NCBI GenBank assembly: GCA_963931865.1
Contig: OZ007505.1
Span: 21,118,074-21,182,073 of the forward strand
Reading direction: 5' to 3'
Source: Axinella damicornis
Lineage: Eukaryota > Porifera > Demospongiae > Axinellida > Axinellidae
Length of the DNA: 64,000 bases
Shown: piece by piece, positions 1 to 24,618 of the stretch
Position numbering within the stretch: the first letter of the stretch is position 1
How the letters are laid out: each line of letters begins with the position of its first letter
Made by a program: the position numbers and the translations under genes
The notes under the pieces: model-generated
Told to the model about the DNA's origin: nothing
What the model saw: only the letters and a program-made list of their open reading frames with translations
Database searches by the model: none

Positions 1-225
1 ACACAATGGGTACACTGCAATCTCATTATCAACAAAAGTAGCCTGTAAACTGATATGCTGTATGGGGGGGATTGACTGTTACCCTTGGTACATAGTATAT
101 ATAGCTGGGCAGTGTTTTTAACATTCCGTTGTTCCTCCCTCTATGGTGATATCTTCCTTCCTTGTTTCCATCCGTCAGTCAGTCCCTCCCTCCCTCCCTC
201 CTTCCCACCCACTCAACCAACTCAC
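1..225. other. Intron / downstream part of the ankyrin gene at the left edge
   Basis: No coding exon is recognisable here. The stretch follows a donor (GTGAGT on the minus strand) of the ankyrin exon ending at 226, so it is probably an intron of that gene. It contains a short CCCT-rich tract around 181-205. Confidence 0.4.
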
Positions 226-1821
226 TCCAAATGTCCATTCTTAGCAGCCAGGTGCAAAGGTGCCATCCCATCCTCCCTGCTACTGGCGCTGGGGTTGCAG
301 CCAGCATTGAGAAGCACCCTCACACACCCTGTGTGACCATGTTCACACGCTAGCTCCAGCAACTTTTGCCCGTCATCTCCCTGCAGTGCCCCCTCTCCCA
401 ACGTGGCAATACACTGCTCCAACTCTTGGGGGTCACCAACCTTCACCGCGTCAGCAGCCTTGGTGAGGGAGAGCTTGGAGGGAGAAGGGAGTGCTGGGAG
501 TGGAGAGAATTACACACATGACGGTGAAATTTATATTTATTTTGTCCAAACTAGAGGGCTGGATATTAGGTAATCGGTCATTGCGAACAGCTCTTCCCCA
601 TGAGGAAATGGAATGGAGTGGTAAAAAAAAACATGGAAGGTTTGTGCATGATGGTAGGCCAACAAACAGTGTACAATAATTATTCAAATTTCAAACATTT
701 CAATGTCTTGGTACATACGTTTTGACTCAGTGCAGACACCCAGCATTCTCTGGAGGTCGTTGGGCAGCTGGCTGAAGACGGAGGAGGAGAAGGTGAACTC
801 CAGGGGTGGAAGGGGAGTGAGGCTCATTTCATTCTCCTTCTGGGGGACACTGCTCTCCAGGGAAGCTGGGAGAATTCCGTCAAGAGAGTTCTGGGGGATG
901 GGCAGATGAATAGTGATCAAATACTGCTGTAGGACAGGTCCATACGTAAATACAAGACATAATTAATTATGTCTGCTTGATTCCCATCCTCCGCACGTAC
1001 AATACTTTTGCCGAAGGCTATAAAACAGTGTTTCTATTTGTCTATTCAAACTATTCAATTGCTAGTCCCCAGTTGGCAGAGGGTATGTGTACGTGTGTCA
1101 AGCAAAAACTCTGGCATGAACACCACAGCTTGGAGACATGCATCCACCCAACATTCCACCAATTAACACTCCTCATGTCTGAAGTCCTAGCAGGGACTTA
1201 TGTTGACAGACAGTTACAAGTCAGAGTGCACGTGTGGAGTCATTAGTATTTGTAGCTGCTTTGTATCAATTATAATGTGCACCACTTTGCATTCAGCTTT
1301 GTTGACAGACCATACAGCTGCATTATTATTGCACGTGTGCAACACTATATTGTTTCTCTGAGGATTGAATATGTTAGTTTCATGAGACAGCAGTAATCTA
1401 TACAATGGTAAATATGACGTTATAACTGTAAGAATAATGCATGCCATTTCACGGTCATGTAAAGGGGAAGATATACCTTGCTGCTGTCAATGTCGGCAGG
1501 AGGGGGAGAGGCAGACCTAGCAGGACTCTCTGCTCCCTCTCCCTCCTCCAACCTCTGGGTGAGAGGCACCAGTGTCATCTGGCTGGGGCTGCTGGGGTAT
1601 TTCTGATGCATCTGCTTCTCCTTTGACAGCAGGTGGCCTAGTTCAAGGCAAGACTGTTTCTCCACCTCAGAGTCTTGCTCTGCCCTAACCCTCCTCTCTC
1701 TCTCCAACTGGAGGAGGTGTGTGAGCTCTGCCTCTCTCTCCTGAAGCCTCCCTAGCTCCTGTCTCAGCTCCTGTACTTCTGTTGCAACCTCCATCATACT
1801 CCACTGCAGTAGTGAGGACAT
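226..1821 (-). CDS. Coiled-coil plus ankyrin-repeat protein, 3' end outside the window
   Basis: Three exons join in phase: 1477-1821, 719-926 and 226-493. The first encodes about 115 residues with a charged Glu/Arg/Leu-rich coiled coil (EVQELRQELGRLQEREAEL) followed by a Ser/Pro/Glu linker. The third carries ankyrin repeats, with LLELACEHGHTGCVRVLLNAG and then APLHLAAKNGHLE at the exon end. More repeats should lie beyond the left edge. Ankyrin repeats bind protein partners and the coiled coil suggests oligomerisation; no orthologue is assigned. The start is uncertain. An ATG at 1821 opens the frame directly, but a good donor (GACAG|GTATGT, near 1851) and a pyrimidine-rich acceptor near 1804 could remove a 50-base intron and move the start to the ATG pair near 1795. 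Confidence 0.72.
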
Positions 1822-2415
1822 AGACAAGAGGGGGGAGCAAACGTTTTACATACCTGTCTTGCAGTGCAGCCGATATGATACGGCCATGCCGCCAATTATT
1901 CATGCAAATAAATTTGCTGCTGCACCGAGCATACCTTTAGGCTATTTGCTCCGAGAGCTACGTAGAACGTCTTTGCAACCAGAGACAATACAGGAGTACT
2001 CACAAAGTAGTCTCTTCCCACAGGTTATTGTCGTACCGAGACTATTGACGGGTGTAGCTGCAAATAAGATTCGTTTGAAGGAGACAGCAGGGCTGGAACT
2101 AACTCTATCACCTTTTCTCGTCTGTATACACCGGCCTTTCTTCTTTAACTGCCAGGCATTCTGCTGTTCTTTCATAAAATATGCTGCAAAACAGCTGTAA
2201 TATTTTCCATCGAGTCGACTGGTCACTAGGGGGCGGGTCCTCATGGTATGAAGGGGACCGCCCCTCCAAATAAACATTACATATCTCTCGCATTGTATTG
2301 TGTCAACAACATTCCTGGCATATGCGCATACAATATGCAGTGATAATAACTTAGTGCAAAAGCTGCCTTGCATATAATAAAATGTGATAAAGAATGGCGT
2401 AGCTGAGGTGCACAG
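1822..2415. other. Spacer with unresolved ORFs on both strands
   Basis: A plus-strand frame opens with ATG at 1886 and stops near 2200. An overlapping minus-strand frame (1942-2373) contains a good donor, CTTT|GTGAGT, ending near 2004, so it may be a 5' exon of the ankyrin gene. Neither matches a family I recognise. The rest is the 3' flank of the gene ending at 2416. Confidence 0.3.
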
Positions 2416-4888
2416 TTATTGGTGCAGTCTTTTAGACTGTGGGCCATCTGTGACAGTACTATCACATTCGTCCAGTTCTAAGGGTCTCTTTGAGCTCCTT
2501 GAAAGTGAATGGTCAACGTCAGAGCTTGGAGCAACTACACTACAACACTGGTAGCAATAGTTCGGCAGTGAAGGAGCTTGTGGTTGAAAATCACAGGGGG
2601 AGCTGCTGCAGGGTTGGTGGCACAAACAAGGAGTTAAGTGTTGCACCATGGCAACAGATTGTGTGCAACAAGAGCAGGCAGCAGTAGGGTAGTGTGGATT
2701 TATGTTCGCGCGGTTGATAAACAAATTGCCATCAGTATGCTGACCTGGGTAGTGATACTGGTAAGAGTTTGGTTGGGAACAGGGACGGTCACAGCTACAG
2801 TCTCCACAGCTACAGTCTCCACAGCTGCAGTGTGAAACAGTTTGAGCACTTCGGAAACCTTCGGGTAGGTTAGTTTGAAGTGAAGAGACAAGGGGATTGG
2901 AGTCAGTACGCAAACTGTTCCAATGTACGCGGTCTGTAACAGGAACACTTGAGTACACAGCACGCTGTTGCTCGTAGCCAAACTCAGCCTGAGAATAAGA
3001 TGTGCGCCTTCTCTTGCATTCCTCGCAAATGGAGGTGGAAATCGGTAGTTTTGGGATCTTCAACTGGATAACCTTCTTCAAAAACACTTGACGCAGCAAA
3101 GGTCCGTGTTTCTCAGTTTTGTTAGGATCACATCCAGGAAAACTGTTTTGGGTAATGGCACTCACTTCGGAATTTGAGTCAATCGATGACATTCCTGCAT
3201 CTGAGTCAATCAATGGTGTCACAGATCTCTCAAGGTTGATATGTTCATAGGAAGAACTAGAACTGGAATCAGATTCTGAATTTGTCTCTTTGTGTTCGTT
3301 TCCACTCTCGTAGCCACTCTGAATGTCAATTTCTGCCATTCTTCCCCTCGTGGTCACCTCTGGGGAACTGCTGGAATTTGGAATACCGTTTCCACTCTCG
3401 TAGCCACTCTGAAAGTCACTTTCGGCCATTCTTCCCCTTATGGTCACTTCTGGGGAACTGCTGGAATTTGGAATACCTCCTCTGTCACCGTTCATGACGA
3501 GTTGTGGAGTGTTATATGCACACTCTTCGTCACGGGGTGCTGGTGATGTGGCAGTTGAGGCTTCCGTAGGTGTGTCCCCCTCATGTGTGGACATTGTGGC
3601 TATCCTCTCACCCTCAAACTCGGTCTCTCCTAGAGTCTCAGAACAATCACGATCACTTTCTGTCTCGGCAAGACCAGACGACAGGCATTCAATTCGGCTT
3701 TGTAATGGTTGTCTTCTAGTGGGACTGGACTTCAGCTTCACCATGTAGAGTGAGCGCGTGCTCTTCAAACGTTTGGAACGCTTTGGTGCACTTGCAGAAA
3801 CCACTGCCCCTCCTGGATCAGAATCAGACTCATCTGGAAAGTTGCAAGATAGGGCCTCCTTCTGCCTGATCTTCTCCAAATGTCGCTGTTCTTCCTCATC
3901 CCAGTTGATCTCTCGTTTTACTTGTACAACCTTCTCGCGCAGGAGGGCAGTGAGTTCAGGGTCTGAATCCTCCTCCTCATCCACTAGAGACAGATCTAGA
4001 TTGACGTAGTGGCGTGGGCGTGGTGGCACTGAAAGGGATAATTAGGTAGTGACACAAACTGCTTTTGGTGACCAACCTCAGTAACCATAGGTACAACCAA
4101 TGCAGCAAATTCCTTACTTAAGTTACTCTCGCTGAACAGCTGTGCAAAGTCATCGTCCTCCAAGTTAATCAGGTCTATCACCTCTCCATATTCTTCCTCT
4201 GCTTCAAATTCCCGCCCGTACTGCATGGAGAATCATTAGCCATTGCACAGCAGAGTAATTAGTGTAGCAGGTTAGCCTCAAGATTTTCCCCAGCAAGGAT
4301 CGATTCATGTGACCTCATGGGGAAAAGGGTGCAGAATAGTCTCGCTCCCAGACCCTCCCCGAAAGGCAGAGAGGGTCTGAGTAACATTTCTTGTCACATT
4401 GGGTGGGGCCATACTCTGTAAAGAATATATTTTAATATCTGGAACTAAAGGAGGGCAGGGGCAGCAATAGTCTGGTTCCCGTGCACAAGTCTGGGAACCA
4501 GACTAGGGCAGCATAGCACAAAATTTAATGAAACACTGACTGTGGAGCAATGGATTTCCAGGGTAAAAATACGAAGAATGGCTCCTAAGGGTAGGGTTAG
4601 GGCAGGCGTCGATAGGCCTTCTTCGTACTTGATCCCTTAGCCTTTAGTGTTTGTTTTAGTCCTTACCTTCTGATATATACTTTCAAAAACTCCCGAAAAG
4701 GCCTTCCCGTTTCGAAGGATCCTCTTCTCCAAGCTATCTTCTTCCTCAGAGCTCTCCAAGCTATCTTCTTCCTCAGAGCTCTCCAAGCTATCTTCTTCCC
4801 CAGAGCTCTCCACATCTTCAAAATTGGCAGAAGGTTCGCCCATGTTAATATCCGGGGGCATGAATGAACATACATGCGCGCGTGCCAT
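2416..4888 (-). CDS. Acidic Ser-rich protein with Cys-rich C-terminal half, function unknown
   Basis: Three exons join in phase: 4667-4888, 4118-4220 and 2416-4028, giving about 645 residues from the ATG at 4888 (MARAHVCSFMPPD). The N-terminus has three copies of a Ser/Glu repeat (DSLESSEEE). The middle is Asp/Glu/Ser-rich with possible nuclear-localisation patches (KRSKRLK). The C-terminal half has two Cys clusters, one a tandem of CSCGDCSC units near 2790-2830 and one with CSCC, CLC and SPC spacings near 2600-2700. No enzyme domain is visible. The mixture of acidic, Ser-rich and Cys-rich segments suggests a disordered, perhaps nuclear or metal-binding protein, but that is only inference. 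The first ATG lies 96 bases from that of ZCRB1 on the other strand. Confidence 0.7.
3298..3477 (-). repeat. In-frame 90-base tandem duplication within a coding exon
   Basis: Two copies, 3298-3387 and 3388-3477, encode a 30-residue unit containing GIPNSSSSPEV and the segment FQSGYESGN. The copies differ by only a few bases, so the duplication is recent and keeps the reading frame. Confidence 0.85.
4468..4505. mobile_element. Short TAGTCT... inverted-repeat element with 9-bp target duplication
   Basis: The element reads TAGTCTGGTTCCC to GGGAACCAGACTA. It is flanked by GGGCAGCAA (4459-4467) and GGGCAGCAT (4506-4514), a nearly perfect 9-base direct repeat. It lies in intron 1 of the gene on the minus strand. 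Confidence 0.75.
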
Positions 4889-4984
4889 CTTTACCGCCTT
4901 CGTCGAAGCTCGAAGTTGAACGTTCAAAGGTCAAAGTTTGAAATTGACGCATGCGCAGTAAGTTTAATGGAATGCTAAAAAAAT
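4889..4984. promoter_or_regulatory. Bidirectional promoter between the acidic-protein gene and ZCRB1
   Basis: Only 96 bases separate the two divergent start codons (4888 on minus, 4985 on plus), so both 5' UTRs and the core promoters must overlap here. No TATA box is seen. Confidence 0.6.
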
Positions 4985-5707
4985 ATGAGTGGTGGGTTAG
5001 CTCCAAGCAAGAGTACTGTATACGTTAGCAATCTACCTTATGAACTGACTAACAATGATATACACAAGGTGAGCTGACTTGTTAAATACGTTAGGAGCAG
5101 AAATAGCTGATACGAGGCGCTGTTGAGTATGTTTTGGTGCTCTCTTATTAGAATTAATCCATCTTTTGATAGATTTTCGAGAAGTACGGGAAAGTCGCAA
5201 AGTAAGTTCCCTGGTGTCTGAAACCAATTGTATAATTGTACGAAATGAGTCAATCAGATTACTCTGCTAGTCTCGTGCCCAGACCACCCCCCACCCCCCG
5301 ACTCATTGCATGGTTTCTATTACATGTATTAGTCTTGGAACCAGCCCCGAGACTAGGTTTCTATATCTGAATGTCCTTGGATGGTGGACGGGTAGATTCC
5401 ACACCCATAATTATAGGGACCACTCCACTGGGCATATTTTTTTGTGTTGTTAGTAAGCACAGGAACCAGTTGTCAATGAAGTAATGTAGACTGGTAGGGT
5501 GGAGCAAAATGACCATTTGTCGGGCTTACTATGCAGTAGCCCGGCCCGACCATTGTAGCCATTGATGATGTACCACGAGAGGTCTCTGTTTTTGTAGCCA
5601 TTGGATTAATGTCTCCAACTCATTGAGTGCCTGTTTTGTTGATCTGCATTTTGAATTCACTCATGATGAAGAAACTTCCATTATTTGCAGAAGAGTAGAT
5701 TTACGGT

Positions 5708-5741
<34 letters not shown>

Positions 5742-6748
5742 GAGATACTATAGCCTGTGAGGGTACATTTTGTAAACACAAATTGATCTCCTCTCCATTT
5801 GCTTCCAGGGTGACAATTATGAGGGACAAAGTGTCCCGGGAGAGCAAGGGGGTGGCGTTTGTGCTGTTTGTGGACAGAGCAGCTGCTTACAAGTCAGTAC
5901 AAGCCATGAACAGAAAAGAGCTCTTTGGGAGAACACTGAGGTGCAGTATCGCAAAGGACAACGGACGTGCTTCGGAGTTCATCAAGAGGCGCTACTATAA
6001 GGACAAATCCAGGTGTTATGAATGTGGGGAGTATGGTCACCTGAGCTACAGGTGCCCAAAGAATGCACTTGGGGATAGAGAACAGGCCGTGAAAAAGAAG
6101 AAGAAGAGGAAGGAGGGAGAGGAGAAGGGTGGTGCTACTATGGATACCCGGTCGGATGAGGAGGAGGATGAGTCGGACGATGATCTCACACTGCGAGACG
6201 CTATTAGGTTAGACCTGGCTAGATGCAATTGTAACCACGGTTCTCAGAGGCTCACCATGGTTGCCGAGTTATGAGCAGCATACCCTTCACCTTATATAGG
6301 TGTATACAAGGCCTAGTCTCATCCCAAATCTTTCATCCAGCGCATATATGTATATATATCACTTCCAGTATAATGTGTGGAAAAACCTCCCCCACGCGCA
6401 ATACTAAAATAGAAATCTGCACTGGGGTTGGTGGGTCTGGGACCGAGACTAGGCAGAGGCAAATTAGCTGTAGGGTAGTACCACAGTATTGTATAGTACC
6501 ATTGTATTGCGTAGTGAGCACCTGTAGTACAGTTTGCACATGTGCTGCCTAACAAACTAGTACTTTGTCCCTACATGTATCCCATGTGGTTTGTCCACAG
6601 ATTATGTCAGGACATGCGTGAGCAGGAAGCGCCCCCCTACCATCAGTCTGCCGTGGCCCCAGACTACCAGAGGCATCTCGATGAGCTCGGGAGGAGGAAG
6701 ACCATCAAGCCGGACTCTTACTTCAGTGATGAGGATGCAAGTGACTAA
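4985..6748 (+). CDS. ZCRB1: Zinc finger CCHC-type and RNA-binding motif protein 1 (U11/U12 snRNP 31K)
   Basis: Four exons join in phase: 4985-5068, 5173-5201, 5809-6207 and 6601-6748, giving 219 residues; the human protein has about 217. It is a component of the U11/U12 di-snRNP that recognises minor (U12-type) introns in the nucleus. The start [18 protein letters not shown] is the family start and contains RNP2 of the RRM. RNP1 is KGVAFVLF. After the RRM comes one CCHC zinc knuckle, [14 protein letters not shown], then a Lys-rich and an acidic stretch. The C-terminus YFSDEDASD matches the conserved tail. Intron 2 contains a 30-base poly-G run. The gene shares a divergent promoter with the upstream minus-strand gene and converges on UNC79. 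Confidence 0.96.
5710..5739. repeat. Poly-G run in ZCRB1 intron 2
   Basis: An uninterrupted run of about 30 G. Runs of this length are prone to length error in sequencing and can form G-quadruplexes. Confidence 0.9.
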
Positions 6749-7052
6749 ATATCTTCTCCACGTGTTTTGTGTATGTACTGGTCTAGTGCTGACAGTCATG
6801 GTTGCTGGTATATACAGTGCAGCTGCTGCTACAATCATGATTTATAATTCTGTTGTGTCCGTTTAGTGTTTGTGAACCAGGATTGTTATAATGTGATCAA
6901 TTGAGTATTCCAGTCACTCGTTTGCAGTTCAAAAACAACTTTGCATATATATCGTTCTTGCTATGGTATGAGTTGAAATGAATCTTGATTGGTGCGTACA
7001 CTCTGCTTCATACAAAACAAACATGTGCGAGTCAAAATGATTGACACTGGGG
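6749..7052. other. Convergent 3' spacer between ZCRB1 and UNC79
   Basis: About 300 bases hold both 3' UTRs. No further gene is seen. Confidence 0.6.
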
Positions 7053-20049
<12,997 letters not shown>

Positions 20050-20517
20050 CTGCAATAGCATTGGTGGTAGTTCATACCAGTCAAACACCTGCCAGGTTCC
20101 CAAACCTCTACACACACTCCTATCAATCAATCTGTCAAGCTGTAATGTCACCCGCAAAGAGCAAAAAACTTGAGACATTTGCATGCGTGATTCATGTGGT
20201 CCTACAATTACAGTACCCATTTCTAGTATAGGCGTCAGGCTTTGGTGTTTTACCCCTCTTTGCACAGGGGTAAAAACCAGAGAAAATGCTTGCGAGCTCA
20301 TCCCCCCCCCACCCCAAAAAAAGAAAAGAAAAAAGACTAGGCTACATGTAACCTCCCTGCCAACTTGAGATGGCAGAAGTAAAATTACAGCTAGGGTCGA
20401 AACATCAAACCGTTTACTCAACAGAATCGCATTGAGAACTGTGGTGCTGTTGGGTTGGCGTCTGTATAAATACTGTATAGCATATGGATGCTAACATACT
20501 GCCGCTAACGATTTGTG
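20050..20517. promoter_or_regulatory. Head-to-head region containing the UNC79 5' end
   Basis: The region lies between the most upstream recognised UNC79 exon and the ATG at 20518 of the divergent gene. A minus-strand open segment near 20370-20470 (NAILLSKRFDVSTLAVILLL) could hold the missing exon, but its splice sites are weak. A small hairpin (TTTTACCCCT with AGGGGTAAAA) lies near 20248-20275. Confidence 0.4.
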
Positions 20518-22900
20518 ATGTTAACTGCAGATTGCTGGCTTGAGAATGAGACCCTCCAACATACAGGAGTGGTCACCCATCTGACTAGCACACAACCATC
20601 ATTCATGTCTTCCCTACCCCACATTCTCTCAATGGAGCCATGCTTCTTGAGCTCAGCAGTCTGCAGAGACGTGGAGGGAGCTCTGATGCCGGAGGAGGGT
20701 CCAGGAGTGACCATCACAGAGCTCGATCACTTGCTATGCTTGCATAGTCTCGGAACGGTAAGTACCATCTGCGTTTTAAAATTTCTGGCCTAAGTTATTT
20801 GCGTTAAATTAGAGATGGGACTGCCTGTTGCCTAGGAACAGTGTGCAGTGCAACTCTTTAGGTACTGGTAATACATCTAGGTACACTGAGGTATGAGGCG
20901 ATCGACGTTCCCCCCAGTCTTGCAGGACTATTATTCTGGTGTTGAACCCACTGTGGGTATAAGCTGTTCTTTTCAGCCCCCACCCATGTGGAAGAATTCA
21001 ATGGTGACATCGGGAGGTGGTGCATACGCTGCAAAAGGTTCCCGAAAGGCAGTTGCAGACTGGAAGAAGAGTGGAGCAATGGAAGGTAGTTCTTCAGGTG
21101 TCAGGCTGCTGCTTAGGAATGAGCGTGAACTAGAACTCAGGAAGAAAGCAAAGGTGAATGTACCCCCAAATTCGGCAATTGTGAGCGAAATATACACTGG
21201 CTGCAGACTTTCATACATTCTTTACTTTGCATGCAGAGAGCCGAAGGCATGCTGAAGAGTTGGGATGCCCTACATCAGAAGGAGAGAGATGGGAAGCATT
21301 GTTTTCTGCAGCAGAGAGTTAAGCTGCAGCATGACCTGATTGCCAAAGCAGACCAGCTCGCTGAAGAAAAGAGAACAAAAGCTGTGAATGAGCAGCAAAA
21401 GGTAAGTGGACATCCAGTTCTATTGATCAAAATAACCAGCTTGTCGGACTGGGCTTTAATACAAGTAATTATTCTCCAGAGGATACAATCCAGGAAGATG
21501 TCCCACAAGGAGATGGTGGATGCACTGCGAGCACACATGCAGAAAGGTGAGGTTAATCAGTTTCTGACAGTGATCTACTAAGTTTTATGTATGTAATGGT
21601 TTTGTTTAGCTGGAGAACACAAGAAAACGATTGCAGACGAAAGAGAATGTGAAGACCAGTCTGTGGAAGCACCCGCTGATGGCGGTACACCAGCAATGGA
21701 GAGGAGTGATGATGAGCTAGAAGAAAGTGAAGATACTCCTGACAACAAAAGCGAACCAACTGCTCTCACTCAACTATTTGGAAGTAAGTATCGCTATGAT
21801 ATACATTGCTGAGATAGACACCAGTGACATAACCAAGATGACAACAATAATAACCAAGATGACAACAAAAGATCAAAATATTCTCTATGTCATGTTGTAT
21901 GTACAACAACTTGTGATTTTGGCCACTGTAGATGAGTTGGAGTCTGACCAATTGCCAGACATTGAGAGCATGTGGGATGGCTGGAAATGCAATACCAACG
22001 GAAGACTGAGGCCTGTGGTGCAGTATTCACAGAAGCTGAAGGTATGTATGTCTTACAATTACATATCCTATCTCCACAAGTCAAAAATATTTTCATTCTA
22101 GAAAATTGCAAGTCCTTCTGCAAAGCAGTGCCTGGATATTTACGAGGGCCCTACAGCACATGATCGCTACACTGGCAAGGTTAGCCTGTACCACGTGGCC
22201 TGTACTATATGTATGCTCATAGTGAACTCTACTGTTTGAACAATTTTTTGGAACATTGCACTTGTTTATTTTTTATTTTTTGCAGCCTATACCTCTGACA
22301 AATATCCTCACTGAAGTAGCGAGGACAAGCTCAGGGGGACCACGGTCATACCGAACTGGAGTGATGGAGCAGTCTGCCAAGCAGAACCAGAAACGGGCAG
22401 CAATACTGCTGAGCAGGAAAGCCCAGTTGGATGCCAATACAACCCGAGATCCTGAGTGGTACGGGATGAACTGTGAGGATCCCCGGCTCACAATGAAATC
22501 AACAGTTGCAACAGGCGGCAAACCATCATGCTCTGATCAAAGATGTAGGATAAGTCCACAGACGAAGAAGAAGCTTCCTTCATATCTGACACCAAGCGGT
22601 GATCTGGTGGCCGGGTCACTGGAAGAGTTTGGAGACAAGCTTTACTGTGGACCAAGTAAAGGGAAAGACCAACGTGTTGAATCGTTTTTCTTAACTGATC
22701 TACAGCTTGAAAATGAATGTCCACCCCCTGTAGACAATCAGCACAGGACTACATCTCCAAAAAGAAAATCTTTTGGATGGCAGCCATTGTCATCAGGTGC
22801 ATTAGCTGAACACAGCACAGTTACAGAACTGCCAGTGCAAGGGTTTGGTCACCTAACACATGGAAGCTACAAAATGTGGAAACCTGCTATACCTAGCTGA
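20518..22900 (+). CDS. Coiled-coil protein of unknown function, 541 residues
   Basis: Eight exons join in phase: 20518-20757, 20977-21153, 21237-21401, 21480-21546, 21610-21783, 21932-22041, 22102-22179 and 22286-22900. The N-terminal third contains a charged Leu/Lys/Glu-rich coiled coil (LRNERELELRKKAK, then an exon rich in Lys, Gln and Glu). An acidic segment follows (RSDDELEESEDTPDN). The C-terminal third has conserved-looking segments (DIYEGPTAHDRYTGKPIPLT, EWYGMNCEDPRLTM), basic patches and a terminal KMWKPAIPS. I recognise no family. A cytoskeletal or ciliary role would fit the coiled coil but is not shown. The start lies head-to-head with UNC79 and the 3' end converges on H2B. Confidence 0.8.
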
Positions 22901-22999
22901 GCAATAGTGAACATAATTATCACATTCTTTTGTTATGCATTAGAATTCACACTCCATGACTCAAATTTGGCAGTACTAGTGTCTCTTTTGTAAAGTGGT

Positions 23000-23015
23000 G
23001 GCTTTTAGAAAAGCC
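23000..23015 (-). terminator. Histone 3' stem-loop of H2B
   Basis: On the minus strand the sequence is GGCTTTTCTAAAAGCC followed by ACCAC, about 26 bases after the stop. This is the SLBP-binding stem-loop of replication-dependent histone mRNAs, which end without poly(A). Confidence 0.95.
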
Positions 23016-23041
23016 AGTTTTAACAAAATAATTGCAGCAGT

Positions 23042-23413
23042 TTATTTGCTGCTGGTGTACTTTGTCACTGCCTTGGTCCCTTCGCTGACTGCATGCTTGG
23101 ACAGTTCACCAGGGAGGTGGAGCCTCACTGCAGTCTGGATTTCACGGCTGGTGATGGTGTGCTTCTTGTTGTAGTGGGCCAGGCGGGAGGACTCAGTGGC
23201 AACACGCTCAAAGATGTCATTCACGAAGGAGTTCATGATGCTCATAGCCTTACTGGAGATGCCGGTATCAGGGTGCACCTGTTTCATCACTTTGTAGATG
23301 TAGATAGAGTAGCTCTCCTTGCGAGACTTCCTCCTCTTCTTGGCTTCAGTTCCGGACTGCCTGGACTTGGTCACAGCCTTCTCTCCTTTCTTGGAAGCTA
23401 CTTTGGAAGGCAT
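23042..23413 (-). CDS. H2B: Core histone H2B
   Basis: An intronless gene of 123 residues, the usual H2B length. It pairs with H2A in the nucleosome. A basic N-terminal tail ([20 protein letters not shown]) leads into the histone fold with [20 protein letters not shown] and [16 protein letters not shown]. The C-terminal AVTKYTSSK contains the lysine that is monoubiquitinated in other animals. The gene is replication-dependent, judging by the stem-loop, the lack of introns and the divergent H2A partner. Confidence 0.98.
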   Translation of the reverse strand: MPSKVASKKGEKAVTKSRQSGTEAKKRRKSRKESYSIYIYKVMKQVHPDTGISSKAMSIMNSFVNDIFERVATESSRLAHYNKKHTITSREIQTAVRLHLPGELSKHAVSEGTKAVTKYTSSK

Positions 23414-24135
<722 letters not shown>

Positions 24136-24158
24136 ACTGCTACTGAACTTCTTCAACC

Positions 24159-24174
24159 GGCTTTTCTAAAAGCC
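24159..24174 (+). terminator. Histone 3' stem-loop of H2A
   Basis: GGCTTTTCTAAAAGCC followed by ACCACA, 23 bases after the H2A stop. It is identical to the H2B stem-loop. Confidence 0.95.
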
Positions 24175-24618
24175 ACCACATTTACAAAAGATTTCCCTTT
24201 TTGCTGTCTCCATCATGTCTGTATCCATTTTTTACACATCTTTTTAGCGTAATACCTTGTTTCGCACGAGTACAGTACAGTATAGTTGCAAACATGGGTG
24301 GGGCTGGTACAAGTAAGTTTTATGGATGCAATTATAATTGCTTACAACAGCTTAGGCCTTCGGCTTGGGAGCTAACACGGCTAGGGGGAACAGCCAACTA
24401 TATTACTGTAATCCTAACGTCAAACTCATGCAATGGCTAGCTACCTGACAGTAGTTTAGCCAGACACACATGCACAAAGGCCGAAGAAGAACGAAATCTG
24501 CACCAAATTATTTTCTTCCAAATAAAGGAAATAAAATTAAAATCAATCAGTATACAGTGCGCCCGCCTGGCAAGATCAGAGGCTTGCGCTTGAAAGATCG
24601 ATCGGCACTAGCACTGCG
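24175..24618. promoter_or_regulatory. Spacer with the PRKAR2 5' region
   Basis: No ORF of note. It should contain the PRKAR2 promoter and 5' UTR; no TATA box is evident. Confidence 0.45.

Noticed and set aside
1859..2200. 113-residue plus-strand ORF as a separate gene
   Set aside because: No family match, a competing minus-strand frame and a possible minus-strand donor inside it. Left as unresolved.
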